From the NCBI RefSeq assembly GCF_019448085.1, contig NZ_JAGFNZ010000002.1:248001-312000 (forward strand): a stretch of DNA of 64,000 nucleotides. Reading direction: 5' to 3'. The translations under genes were made by a program, and so were the position numbers. Shown here one piece after another: positions 1 to 8,074 of the stretch; the first letter of the stretch is position 1, and every line of letters starts with the position of its first letter. The notes beneath the pieces were generated by a model. That model had not been told where the DNA came from. It saw nothing but the letters and a program-made list of their open reading frames with translations, and ran no database searches. The stretch is from Caproiciproducens faecalis (GTDB lineage: Bacteria > Bacillota > Clostridia > Oscillospirales > Acutalibacteraceae).

Positions 1-150
1 GGTTGTTCCCCCAATCAGCACAATGTACTTGCCGGGGCAGACGGTGGACGATTTCAGCAGTTCCACGTTCGCGGCCTTAATCATATAGTCACTTGTTTCA
101 ATTCCTCTGGCGATACTGGTAAATTCGACCATACCGATTGCATTGCCCAT
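1..150 (-). CDS. BMC shell protein, PduT-like, N-terminal part (cut by window edge)
   Basis: Fifty codons of an open frame starting ATG at 150 and running off the left edge. The translation (MGNAIGMVEFTSIARG..., then AANVELL and VCPGKYIVLIGG) is the start of a BMC domain. The KAANVELL and CPGKY pattern is what PduT-type tandem-domain trimers show, in which a pore cysteine cluster binds an Fe-S centre. It directly follows the PduS-like gene (5 nt gap), and PduS and PduT are known partners for passing electrons through the shell. The family is clear; the PduT subtype is inferred from the short visible part and from the neighbour. Confidence 0.8.
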   Translation of the reverse strand, partial: MGNAIGMVEFTSIARGIETSDYMIKAANVELLKSSTVCPGKYIVLIGGTT

Positions 151-155
151 GCTTT

Positions 156-1511
156 TCACTCCTCCCCGTCCCGACGGATGACTGCGCCGGCTCCGTCAAT
201 TTTTTCTATTACCCCGGCTATGCTCGCGTGGATATTGGCCGACAACCCGTCCGGTGCCGCCGCTGCCAGCAGTTCTCCCTTTGCAACGCGGTCATTGACC
301 TGTTTGACCGGAACAGCCGGTTTCCCAATATGCTGCTGAAAAGGAATCCATACCTTTTCCGGAGCAAGCTCACAGCATTCCTTCGCATGAAGCCGGTAAT
401 AATCCATAATGTTCAGCCGAGCCGCCAGCCTTCCGGTTGGCACCTGGCCGTACTGAGCGCCCTCTGCGGGAACCGGGTTTCTGTTCTGCTCCACTTTAAT
501 CCCGCGCTCCCTGAGCTGGCCCTTCAGGTAAATATTCACCTTTCTGGGCGACAGTCCCATGGGGCAGGAAAACATTTCGCAGACGCCGCATTCCGAGCAG
601 TTCATCGCCGTACCGAAAGCCTTTTTATATTCTTCATTGTCGGTGATAAAGGGTTCGCGGAACAGGCTGCGCATTACCAGATGCGGCTTCATATTGTGGC
701 CGATCAGATTCCGGGGGCAAAGGCTCGTGCACATCCTGCACTGCACACAGGCGCTTTTTGCCTGCAGCCGAATGCGGTGGAGCGGCATGGTCGCCCGGCG
801 GATCAGGTAATGATCTTTCGGCAGGACGATAATATTCCCCGTCGTCTTGGTAACACTCAGCCCACTGATCTGAACGGGGTCCGTAAACACTTTGCCCATC
901 ATAGGTCCGCCCAGAATGACGTCGTAATCCGAAACGGTCGGCTGTGCTTTGTCGATGCACTCAGTGACAGGAGTCCCCACCGGCACATGGAGAAGAATCG
1001 GTTCCCTGACCTCCCCCACAACGGACAGATATTTATCCGTTACCGGTCTGCCCTGCAGCGCATCATAAATATTCAGCATCGTCCCCACATTGTCTACGAC
1101 CGTTCCTACATCCAGCGGAATTCCCCGTTCCGGGACGGATTTTCCGCAGACCAGATGCACCATGATCTGTTCGTCACCCGCAGGATAAAAAGCGGGCATT
1201 TCAAACAGCTCAATCGGTGCACCCGCTTTTTCAATCGCGCCTTTCAGCGCGGCAATTTCCGCCGTATATTTCTTTTTCAGGGCAATGACCGTTCTCTTTG
1301 CGCCCAAATGGGCGGAAACGGCCTGCGCAGCCTCGACAATCCTGTCGGGATAAGTACGGGAGATATATTTGTCCGTTTCAATCAGCGGCTCGCACTCGGC
1401 GGCGTTGATGATAAAACAGTCCGCTTTCGCGGAAAGCTTCACATGGGTGGGAAAACCCGCGCCGCCCGCGCCCACCACTCCGGCGGCCTTGATTGCCTCT
1501 GTAAGATTCAT
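156..1511 (-). CDS. pduS: PduS-like flavo/Fe-S electron-transfer protein (RnfC-like)
   Basis: A 451-residue protein. The N-terminal glycine-rich GAGGAGFPTHVK segment is typical of the RnfC/NuoF-like fold that binds FMN. Two 4Fe-4S clusters follow in the middle (CVQCRMCTSLCP and CSECGVCEMFSCP). In B12-dependent propanediol compartments PduS reduces cobalamin; here no B12 enzyme is encoded, so a more likely role is moving electrons from NADH across or at the shell, for example with the PduT-like protein next to it. I prefer the ATG at 1511 (MNLTEAIKAAG), preceded by a GGTGA/GAGG site, over the ATG eight codons upstream. Family assignment firm, physiological role inferred. Confidence 0.85.
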   Translation of the reverse strand: MNLTEAIKAAGVVGAGGAGFPTHVKLSAKADCFIINAAECEPLIETDKYISRTYPDRIVEAAQAVSAHLGAKRTVIALKKKYTAEIAALKGAIEKAGAPIELFEMPAFYPAGDEQIMVHLVCGKSVPERGIPLDVGTVVDNVGTMLNIYDALQGRPVTDKYLSVVGEVREPILLHVPVGTPVTECIDKAQPTVSDYDVILGGPMMGKVFTDPVQISGLSVTKTTGNIIVLPKDHYLIRRATMPLHRIRLQAKSACVQCRMCTSLCPRNLIGHNMKPHLVMRSLFREPFITDNEEYKKAFGTAMNCSECGVCEMFSCPMGLSPRKVNIYLKGQLRERGIKVEQNRNPVPAEGAQYGQVPTGRLAARLNIMDYYRLHAKECCELAPEKVWIPFQQHIGKPAVPVKQVNDRVAKGELLAAAAPDGLSANIHASIAGVIEKIDGAGAVIRRDGEE

Positions 1512-1549
1512 GGTATCACCGTCCTCAATAAACATTCCAATCCATCATT

Positions 1550-2206
1550 TCACTTTTCCCGGATGATCTGCATCCCGTTCACGCGGGCGTAGTCCCACGC
1601 TTCGGAAGAGATGATACTGTCGGCCGCAACGCGGATCGCCGAAATATTGTCATTGTTAAGCAGAGCCAGATCCCTTGCCGTTACAATTTCCCGCTTGGGC
1701 TTTTCGTGTCGTACCGGCGGCAGACTTTGTTTCTCTGTCGGTCCTTCGACAGGCTCCGTGTCCGTCTTTTCACCCAGCACGCTGTCTTCCAGCCGGTTCA
1801 GCGGGCAGAAAATGACACCCGATTCTTTGAGAAAATTGACCTTTTCCATCATCATGTTGTAGTAAACAGCCGGAGCAGTCCTTTTATAGTCGAACAGTTC
1901 GACTCCTTCTTCAACCGCAAAAAGGGTTTTCCCCTTTAAAATAGCCTGAACCGCCGCTTTGGAGTACGGAGTATCCTCCGTTCCTGCGGCAATGCGAACC
2001 AACATGTCATTGGTCAGGTTAAAAAGGATGACCACTGAAAAATCATCCACAGAACAGCCGTATTCACCCTTTAAAGCGCACTCCGTCCGATACTGCGCCG
2101 CCAAACGACCGCTTTCCAGTATCCGATGGCAGCCGGTGCTGTGGTCATGCTTCTGCGTCAGAATCAGAAGACCCGGCTTTGTACGGTTTCCCCCCTGAAT
2201 GTCCAT
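1550..2206 (-). CDS. Microcompartment-associated accessory protein (Eut hypothetical type)
   Basis: A 218-residue protein with a good GGAGGAG site before ATG 2206. The first half (about 1-120) looks like an alpha/beta domain. A linker rich in Glu, Pro and Lys (about 130-165) leads to a C-terminal segment VTARDLALL...ADSIISSEAWDYARVNGMQII. That tail matches the short 'T-x-x-D-[L/V]...G...I...A...G-[I/M]-x-I-I-R' motif found at the ends of several microcompartment accessory proteins, and a related tail occurs in the protein at 13273-14025. It may belong to the eut_hyp family (recalled, not tested). Its place between EutJ and PduS supports a compartment role, but the biochemical function is unknown. 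Confidence 0.6.
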   Translation of the reverse strand: MDIQGGNRTKPGLLILTQKHDHSTGCHRILESGRLAAQYRTECALKGEYGCSVDDFSVVILFNLTNDMLVRIAAGTEDTPYSKAAVQAILKGKTLFAVEEGVELFDYKRTAPAVYYNMMMEKVNFLKESGVIFCPLNRLEDSVLGEKTDTEPVEGPTEKQSLPPVRHEKPKREIVTARDLALLNNDNISAIRVAADSIISSEAWDYARVNGMQIIREK

Positions 2207-2221
2207 AGCTCCTCCTATCTT

Positions 2222-3043
2222 CTACCGGCTTTCACAGTTCATCGCGATTCCCGCCGGAGTAATCAGGAACGGATAATGGGGTTTGATGGTTTCAATCCCC
2301 GTCTCCTTTTCAAACACCTTTTCAATATTCGTCATGCAGCAGGTCCCGCCGCAAAGATAGATTGCCTGGGTACTGTCCTTTTTGATATACTTGTTGACAA
2401 TTGCGGCCATTTTTTCCAGTACGGCCTTGATTACCGGAAAGATTTCACTGTGGCGTGCGTAGTCCAATTTAATCTGTTCAGCCTCATCAAAGGAAATATG
2501 CATATTTCCCGCCAAAACCAGCGTTAAATGAGTTCCACCCGTCGGTTCGTCTTCAATCTCCGCTACCTTGCCGTCCTTGAAGATGGCAAGCCCGGTCGTC
2601 CCGCCGCCGATGTCTACCACCACACCGTCGCTGATCTGGAAGACGGAATTGGCTGCTGTCGGCTCATCGAGCACATTGACGACCTCCAGCCCCGCGCCTT
2701 CCGCCACATAAACATGGGTTCTGGTACTGGACTGAGTCCCCGCGGGCATGGCAATTGCGCAGTGATTAAGCTCCCTGCCCAGACGTTCCTCCAGTTTTGC
2801 TTTCAACTCTTTTACAATCCGCTGCGCGCCGAGATAATCCACGACCACGCCGTCTCTTAACACCCGCGCGGCCTGCTTTTCACACGCAACAGGGTTGTTT
2901 TCTTCGTCCAGAACAACAAGCACGATGTACGCGGTGCCAAGGTCGACGCCGACCTTCAGTTTTCCGCCAACGGGCTGAAAGGTTTTGGCCTCCGATTCCT
3001 CTACCCGCGCCATATAGCTGTCCACTCTGTTTAAATCCATCAT
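2222..3043 (-). CDS. eutJ: EutJ-like actin/Hsp70-fold ATPase of the microcompartment
   Basis: A 273-residue protein with the actin-like ATPase signature: phosphate-1 loop VGVDLGTAYIVLVVLD near residues 32-47, phosphate-2 loop VVDIGGGTTGLAIF, and the adenosine-binding stretch IYLCGGTCCM. EutJ proteins are about 275 residues and are thought to be chaperone-like, perhaps helping cobalamin-enzyme reactivation or compartment assembly. Since no B12 enzyme is present here, an assembly role is more likely. Start chosen at ATG 3043, seven bases after AAAGGCGG; the longer frame to 3079 has no ribosome-binding site. A long structured leader and a repeat lie upstream of it, between it and the aldehyde dehydrogenase gene. 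Confidence 0.85.
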   Translation of the reverse strand: MMDLNRVDSYMARVEESEAKTFQPVGGKLKVGVDLGTAYIVLVVLDEENNPVACEKQAARVLRDGVVVDYLGAQRIVKELKAKLEERLGRELNHCAIAMPAGTQSSTRTHVYVAEGAGLEVVNVLDEPTAANSVFQISDGVVVDIGGGTTGLAIFKDGKVAEIEDEPTGGTHLTLVLAGNMHISFDEAEQIKLDYARHSEIFPVIKAVLEKMAAIVNKYIKKDSTQAIYLCGGTCCMTNIEKVFEKETGIETIKPHYPFLITPAGIAMNCESR

Positions 3044-3088
3044 ATACAGTCCGCCTTTTCGCTTTTTGATGCTTCTCATTTAAAACTG

Positions 3089-3216
3089 CTCTCACCGGTC
3101 AGACTCCTGAAACGCATTACAGCGGAACAGGTTTTCTCTGCAGTTGGGGGCCGCAGCTTCCAACCGAACGCCGCGGCCCCCAACGGATTGTATAAGTGAC
3201 CTGTTTCCCGGTGAGA
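3089..3216 (-). ncRNA. Candidate structured RNA in the leader of eutJ
   Basis: On the minus strand this stretch folds by eye into nested stems. An outer helix pairs TCTCACCGG with CCGGTGAGA, 9 of 9 bases. A middle helix pairs GGA-A-ACAGGT with ACCTGTTCC with one bulged A. An inner helix pairs TTGGGGGCCGC with GCGGCCCCCAA, 11 of 11. A small TCAG-GAGT-CTGA hairpin lies on the 3' side. It sits 45 nt upstream of the eutJ start, inside the operon. I do not recognise a known riboswitch class. It could be a regulatory or mRNA-processing element, or a terminator/attenuator-like structure. Confidence 0.45.
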
Positions 3217-3283
3217 CGAATCCCGCTTCAGCAAATTTTAAATTCCGTGTTGGGTTGTTATTTATGAGAGTGTCGAAAAACTG

Positions 3284-3476
3284 TCAGGCGTCGAGAAATC
3301 GTGCAAGACATGCTTCCCTTATCAGGGGAAATGCCGCGAAGCGGCAAAAGGGTTGGCAAGCACCGCAAATGAAGGAGCATACTTGTTGTATGTGACCGAA
3401 ATTTGCAAGCGTAGCCAACGCAGTAAGCAAAATTGTTTTACAATTTTGCGGTTGCGCGACTTTATCGACTACCTGA
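3284..3476. repeat. Dispersed palindromic repeat, copy A
   Basis: Imperfect terminal inverted repeats: left TCAGGCGTCGAGAAATCG (3284-3301) against the reverse complement of the right end (3452-3476), which reads TCAGGTAGTCGATAAAGTCG. The interior contains small palindromes such as CATAC-TTGTT-GTATG, GCCGC-GAA-GCGGC and AAAATTG-TTTTA-CAATTTT. The right-hand core at 3421-3457 (CAGTAAGCAAAATTG then CAATTTTGCGGTTGCGC) matches copy B at 26333-26367. It lies just after the aldehyde dehydrogenase stop codon. It looks like a MITE or REP-like family rather than a gene; no coding capacity is seen. Confidence 0.6.
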
Positions 3477-3477
3477 T

Positions 3478-4938
3478 TTATAATCCCTTGGAAAAATCTC
3501 TGATATGAAACGCGTCCGACAAAACACATCTGCGTTTTCTGCAGAAGGATTTCGCGCTGGTCAGACCCTCGCCGGTCGGCCCCGCAATGGTAAAGGTGGT
3601 GTGGCCTTCTCCGCCCACGCCGATGCCCGCGTAGGACGGGGCGTTCTTGACAAAGATCGTGGTCTGCAGGAGTTTTGCCATCTTGGTCAGTTTATCGACA
3701 TTCTTGGAGTGCATCATGGCCGTGTGGCGGTTGCCTCTTTCCGCAATCAGCGCAAGGTCGATTGCCTCGTCTACATTTCTGGTCCGAACAATCGGCAGAA
3801 TCGGCATCATCAGTTCCTCCATCACAAACGGATGATCCTTCGGCGTTTCCATGATGATAACCCTGACCTCCGGCCCGGCCTGAATCCCGATTTTCTCAAG
3901 AATATAAACGGCGCTCTTACCGACAAAGGATGTTTTTGGCCCGCCGCCTTCCTTCCTGACCAGATCCGCCAGCTTCTGAATCACGGCGGGATCGGTAACC
4001 TGATACGCGCCGTTTTCCTTCATGTTGCGGATCAGCTCATCGGTGATGGAATCGACCGCAATGACCTCTTTTTCCGCGATGCAGGGAAGGTTGTTGTCAA
4101 AGCTGCAGCCGTTGATAATATCAATCGCCGCTTTTTTAATATCCGCGGTTTCGTCGACCACAACGGGCGGGTTTCCCGCGCCGGCGCCGATGGCCTTTTT
4201 CCCGGTGGACATGACAAGCTTAACAATAGCCGGGCCGCCCGTGGCGACCAGCATTCTGACTTTCGGGTGTTTCATCATGACATTGGTATTCTCAATGGAT
4301 GGCTCCACAACGGTCACAATCAGATTTTGGGGAGCGCCGGCTTCTTCCAGCGCCTTGTTAATCATGGTAATCAGCTTGATGGTAACGTCTTTCGCCCTTG
4401 GGTGCGGGCTGAACACAATCGAGTTTCCGGCCGCAAGCATCCCTATGGAATTGCAGATAATGGTTTCCGTAGGATTGGTCGCGGGCGTGATTGCGCCGAT
4501 GACGCCGAACGGACAATACTCCACAAGGGTAAGGCCGTCGTCCCCGGACAGTGCCTCTGTTTCCAAATCCTCGATTCCGGGCGATTTTTCCGCGGCAAGC
4601 CGGTTCTTGATTAATTTATGAGGGTAATTTCCCATGCCGGTTTCTTCCACGGCCAGCCGGGAGATCAGTTCCAGATTTTCCTGTTTAAGAACCACGTTCC
4701 TTAAAGTCTGAACATATTTCTGCCTTTCTGCCATGGAGCAAAACAGGTACTGCTTCTGGGCGGCGTCGCAGGCATCGATTGCCTCTTCCATGGTATTAAA
4801 AATCCCATAAGAAGCACTGTTCCTGTTCTCGTTTTTCACTTCCGGCGCGGTGGTTTTTTCTGCTTTGGCCTTGCCGGCGTCAATTTCATTCAGGACTTGT
4901 TTGACCATTTTTTCAATTAAGTTTGCATCTATATCCAT
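3478..4938 (-). CDS. pduP: CoA-acylating aldehyde dehydrogenase (PduP/EutE family), first copy
   Basis: A 486-residue enzyme expected to oxidise the compartment aldehyde (propionaldehyde) to acyl-CoA with NAD+. Residues 1-20 (MDIDANLIEKMVKQVLNEI) form an amphipathic encapsulation-type helix, followed by a Lys/Glu/Thr-rich linker. The catalytic domain has NAD-binding segments (ITPATNPTETII, IGAGAGNPPVVVDETADI) and the nucleophile cysteine in SFDNNLPCIAEK. The C-terminal CRKRRCVLSDAFHIRDF is usual for this family. Start at ATG 4938 follows GGTGG by seven bases; a TTG one codon upstream is less likely. It is followed by PduL upstream in the same operon, the enzyme that uses its acyl-CoA product. 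Confidence 0.92.
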   Translation of the reverse strand: MDIDANLIEKMVKQVLNEIDAGKAKAEKTTAPEVKNENRNSASYGIFNTMEEAIDACDAAQKQYLFCSMAERQKYVQTLRNVVLKQENLELISRLAVEETGMGNYPHKLIKNRLAAEKSPGIEDLETEALSGDDGLTLVEYCPFGVIGAITPATNPTETIICNSIGMLAAGNSIVFSPHPRAKDVTIKLITMINKALEEAGAPQNLIVTVVEPSIENTNVMMKHPKVRMLVATGGPAIVKLVMSTGKKAIGAGAGNPPVVVDETADIKKAAIDIINGCSFDNNLPCIAEKEVIAVDSITDELIRNMKENGAYQVTDPAVIQKLADLVRKEGGGPKTSFVGKSAVYILEKIGIQAGPEVRVIIMETPKDHPFVMEELMMPILPIVRTRNVDEAIDLALIAERGNRHTAMMHSKNVDKLTKMAKLLQTTIFVKNAPSYAGIGVGGEGHTTFTIAGPTGEGLTSAKSFCRKRRCVLSDAFHIRDFSKGL

Positions 4939-5025
4939 CAATTTTCCACCCCTTATTCATCAATAGCATAATAATGGACATCATTCTCCTCCATCCGTCT
5001 GCGAAAAGCCAACCGGATTATCCGC

Positions 5026-5682
5026 CTAATCGGAAGGATTCGGACTTTTGATCTTTCGCAGAATGACGAAGTCATCATTTTTTAACGCGCACGCGTTTGC
5101 CTCATCCATATCCACATGCATTTCCAGCGAAAAGTTTTCGGAAACCCGCACAAGAACATTTCCCAAAATGCACCTGCGCTCTCCGCAGGTTTCCACTTCC
5201 ACGATTTCCTTATCCTCGACACCCATCTTTGCCGCCTGTTCCGGAGTCATATGAACATGCCTGAGCGCCACAATGGTACCGCAGGGCAGCGTAATACTCC
5301 CATTGGGCCCGATTACCTCCAGCCCCGGGGTATTGTTCAGCTTACCCGATTCCCGGATGGGAGCCTTTACTCCCAGACGAAACCCGTCGGCCAAAGAAAT
5401 TTCGATCTGGCTGGCTTTTCTGAGCGGGCCCAGAATGCGGACATTTTGAAATTCGCCTTTCGGACCTCGTATATTGACCGTTTCCTTTGCCGCAAACTGA
5501 CCGGGCTGTTTCAGCGTTTTCATGTTGGTCAGCTCGTAGCCCGGGCCAAATAATTTTTCCAAATCGCTTTGGGTAAGATGCACATGGCGGTTTGACACGC
5601 CAATTGGAATTTTATAATTTTCCAAATCCTGCATTTTTTGAATGACTAATCTTACAATCCCTTCAAGGACATTCGTTTGCAT
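5026..5682 (-). CDS. pduL: Phosphate propanoyltransferase PduL
   Basis: A 218-residue enzyme converting acyl-CoA plus phosphate to acyl-phosphate and CoA, which recycles CoA inside the compartment. The family's zinc-binding histidine motifs are visible: SNRHVHLT, LRHVHMTPEQA and EMHVDMDEANA. The first 20 residues (MQTNVLEGIVRLVIQKMQDL) form an encapsulation-type amphipathic helix. I chose ATG 5682, which lies about 11 bases after AAAGGTGG; the GTG at 5697 has no ribosome-binding site. No acyl-phosphate kinase is seen in this window, so ATP formation from propionyl-phosphate must rely on a housekeeping kinase or a gene beyond the left edge. Confidence 0.93.
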   Translation of the reverse strand: MQTNVLEGIVRLVIQKMQDLENYKIPIGVSNRHVHLTQSDLEKLFGPGYELTNMKTLKQPGQFAAKETVNIRGPKGEFQNVRILGPLRKASQIEISLADGFRLGVKAPIRESGKLNNTPGLEVIGPNGSITLPCGTIVALRHVHMTPEQAAKMGVEDKEIVEVETCGERRCILGNVLVRVSENFSLEMHVDMDEANACALKNDDFVILRKIKSPNPSD

Positions 5683-5724
5683 CTTTGTATCAGCCACCTT
5701 TTGCTTGATCTGCCGGTTCCCTTT

Positions 5725-5778
5725 TCAGCCGCATTCTGCCGATCTTCGGTTGTTTTGATTGGGCGGAACGTACTTCAT
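5725..5778 (-). CDS. Possible 17-residue ORF before pduL
   Basis: Between metK and pduL there is a strong AAAGGAGG site followed at 5778 by ATG and a 17-codon frame (MKYVPPNQNNRRSAECG) ending at 5725. It resembles nothing I recognise. It may be a remnant of a lost gene whose ribosome-binding site survives, or a short leader peptide. No further gene is seen in the 150 bases around it. Confidence 0.25.
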   Translation of the reverse strand: MKYVPPNQNNRRSAECG

Positions 5779-5834
5779 CACAAGGTAAGCCTCCTTTGGA
5801 ACGAGAGTTCAAGAATTAAGAAATCGACCTCGGT

Positions 5835-7037
5835 TCAATTACAAATCAGTCCGGCGACCGATTGAATTGCTTTTTCCTGCAGCAGCTGCACTTTGTCTAG
5901 CTTTTCCCACTGGAAATCCTGGTCTTCCCGCCCAAAGTGTCCATACGCCGCGGTTCGTAAAAACTGCGGCTTTTTCAGATTTAGCTGCTCTAAAATATCG
6001 GCCACGGAGAAGGAAAATGTCTCTCTCACCGCGGCATCTATGCATTCTCTGCTGATTTTCTCTGTGCCGAAGGTATTGACGGTTACGGCCACGGGATCGG
6101 CCATGCCGATTGCGTAAGCCAGCGACACTTCGCACTTTGCGGCCAGCTTTGCGGCAACAATATTCTTCGCCGCGTACCGGGCCATATAGGCTGCGGAGCG
6201 GTCCACCTTTGTCGGATCCTTCCCGGAAAAGGCGCCTCCGCCGTGCTTACCGACTCCACCGTAGGTATCAACCATAATTTTGCGCCCGGTCAGCCCCACG
6301 TCCGCCGCCGGCCCGCCGATCACAAAGCGGCCTGTCTGATTAATGTAGATTTTGGTTTCGCTGTTCATCCATTTGGGGTCTACCTCGCTTTGGATCACTT
6401 TCTGTAAAATGGTGTTGCAGACAGTTTCGCGGTCTACTTCCGCGCTGTGCTGCGCGGATATTACAATCCCTGTAAGACAGAGGGGCTTCCCCTCTTCGCT
6501 GTATTTCATGGTTACCTGGCTCTTGCCGTCCGGGTACAGCCAGGGAACGGTTCCGTCTTTTCTGACCTGTGCAAGCTTCATGACCAGCCGGTGTGCCAAA
6601 TCGATGGTTATCGGCATGTAGTGTTCCGTTTCATCGCAGGCATAACCGTACATCATTCCCTGATCCCCCGCGCCGAAAACCTTTTTTCCGCAGGAGCCGT
6701 CCTCCAATGAGGAATCCACACCGCGGGCAATATCCGGCGACTGGGAGGTAATGTTGGTCAAAACCATGGCGTTTTGGCAGTCGAAGCCGGTACAGGGCTG
6801 CGTGTAGCCTATCTTTTTCACAATTTCCCTCGCCACGCCGGGAACATCCACTTTTGCTTTGGACGTCACCTCGCCCGCAATCATAATCGTATTGGGGGAA
6901 ATCATGGTCTCCACCGCGACCCGGGATTCCGGGTCCTGCTCCAGATACGCGTCCAATATTCCGTCTGAAATCTGGTCGCATATTTTATCCGGATGGCCTT
7001 CCGTAACCGATTCCGATGTTACCAAATACTCCTTCAT
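5835..7037 (-). CDS. metK: S-adenosylmethionine synthetase embedded in the compartment operon
   Basis: A full-length 400-residue MetK making SAM from ATP and methionine. Family motifs are intact: TEGHPDKICDQISDGILDA at the N-terminus, the GAGDQGMMYGYA loop, and GGGAFSGKDPTKVDRSAAY near the phosphate-binding region. It overlaps the response regulator stop codon by four bases (ATGA), so the two are translationally coupled. The radical-SAM activase of the glycyl-radical enzyme in the same operon consumes SAM, which gives an obvious reason for co-expression. I see no encapsulation-type helix at either end. Whether the genome has another housekeeping metK cannot be told from this window. Confidence 0.97.
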   Translation of the reverse strand: MKEYLVTSESVTEGHPDKICDQISDGILDAYLEQDPESRVAVETMISPNTIMIAGEVTSKAKVDVPGVAREIVKKIGYTQPCTGFDCQNAMVLTNITSQSPDIARGVDSSLEDGSCGKKVFGAGDQGMMYGYACDETEHYMPITIDLAHRLVMKLAQVRKDGTVPWLYPDGKSQVTMKYSEEGKPLCLTGIVISAQHSAEVDRETVCNTILQKVIQSEVDPKWMNSETKIYINQTGRFVIGGPAADVGLTGRKIMVDTYGGVGKHGGGAFSGKDPTKVDRSAAYMARYAAKNIVAAKLAAKCEVSLAYAIGMADPVAVTVNTFGTEKISRECIDAAVRETFSFSVADILEQLNLKKPQFLRTAAYGHFGREDQDFQWEKLDKVQLLQEKAIQSVAGLICN

Positions 7038-8074
7038 TCTATCTTCCCTACCTTGTTCTCAATGCGTTCCTGTTCCAGTGCCAGCGCTTTTTTATACTGG
7101 AACACCGTCACATGTTCATATTTTTTGAAAACCTTGCTGAAATAGCTGCTTTCGTTGTAGCCAAGGCGGAACGCAACATCAATAATGTTCAGGTCGGTAA
7201 AGCAAAAATATGCTTTTGCCAAAGTAAGCTTTCTCATATGTAAATATTCAATGACGCTCACGTTCATCTGCTGCATAAAAATCCGGCTCAGGTAGCCCTG
7301 ACTGATATTGCAGTTGTCAACAATCTGGTTCAGGCCGATGTCTTTTTTAATGTTTTCGTCAATGTAATGAAATACACATTCCAGCACCTTGTATTTTTTA
7401 ATGCTGATCTGCTGGAATAGGTAATTCATGACATTGAACAGCCATAATTCCAAACTCTTTTTTTCGGAAATCAGAACCTCTGTCATTGGGAACAGTTCTT
7501 CACACTTTGTCTTCCCTTCATTCAGCCATTCGAGCAGATTAATCAGACTCTGCCCCAACTTCATAAACGCGGCTTTCAGCTGCTCAGTGTCATTGCCCAC
7601 GCCGGAATAAATCTCATCCACAATCTGAGGAACCTGATAGTACATTTTTTTGAAGTCTTTTTCTTTGAGGATAGAGAAAAGGGAATCTGTCTGCTTCCCG
7701 TATTTTTTATGGGTATCCGAATAATTGTTGAGCAGCGCTTCGACGGTTCCCCAAGTCACCGGCTTGCTGATGTATTCTTTTACTTCCGCTTTCAAAGCTT
7801 CGCGTGCAAACTCAAAATTGTTATAAGCGGAAACGATATAAATCGTAATATTATGGTTGTTGTTATAAATTTGCCTGCTCGCTTCAATTCCGGAGATTCC
7901 CGGCATCATAATATCCATAAAGACAATGTCGATATTTTCCGTTCTGCAAACCTCCACGGCATCTTCTCCGTTGTCAACAGAGCACACGACAGTAAAGCCA
8001 TCCATCTTGGATACCATAATCCGCATGGCTTCTCTCATCAATTCTTCATCGTCAGCAATCATTACACGATACAT
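7034..8074 (-). CDS. AraC-type response regulator of the microcompartment locus
   Basis: A 346-residue protein. An N-terminal receiver domain (about 1-120) keeps the acidic pair DD, the phosphoacceptor Asp in DIVFMDIMMPG and the conserved Lys in YISKPV. A central region is followed by a C-terminal AraC-type double helix-turn-helix (IVDNCNISQGYLSRIF and DVAFRLGYNESSYFSKVFKKY). It follows the PocR-type sensor without a gap (stop at 8075, start at 8074) and overlaps metK. It is the likely activator of the compartment genes, whose promoters lack good -35 boxes. Its receiver looks competent even though the partner kinase looks degenerate. Confidence 0.9.
   Translation of the reverse strand: MYRVMIADDEELMREAMRIMVSKMDGFTVVCSVDNGEDAVEVCRTENIDIVFMDIMMPGISGIEASRQIYNNNHNITIYIVSAYNNFEFAREALKAEVKEYISKPVTWGTVEALLNNYSDTHKKYGKQTDSLFSILKEKDFKKMYYQVPQIVDEIYSGVGNDTEQLKAAFMKLGQSLINLLEWLNEGKTKCEELFPMTEVLISEKKSLELWLFNVMNYLFQQISIKKYKVLECVFHYIDENIKKDIGLNQIVDNCNISQGYLSRIFMQQMNVSVIEYLHMRKLTLAKAYFCFTDLNIIDVAFRLGYNESSYFSKVFKKYEHVTVFQYKKALALEQERIENKVGKIE

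Noticed and set aside
138-1592. Plus-strand 484-codon frame opposite the PduS-like gene
   Set aside because: It is a shadow of the real minus-strand gene with no start signals and no recognisable domains.
3089-3216. Cobalamin riboswitch upstream of eutJ
   Set aside because: Fragments such as GCTGTAATG and CAGGAGTCTGACCGGTG recall the cobalamin core, but the distance between them is far too short and the GGTG-AA-TCC arm is missing. No B12 enzyme is present in the locus.
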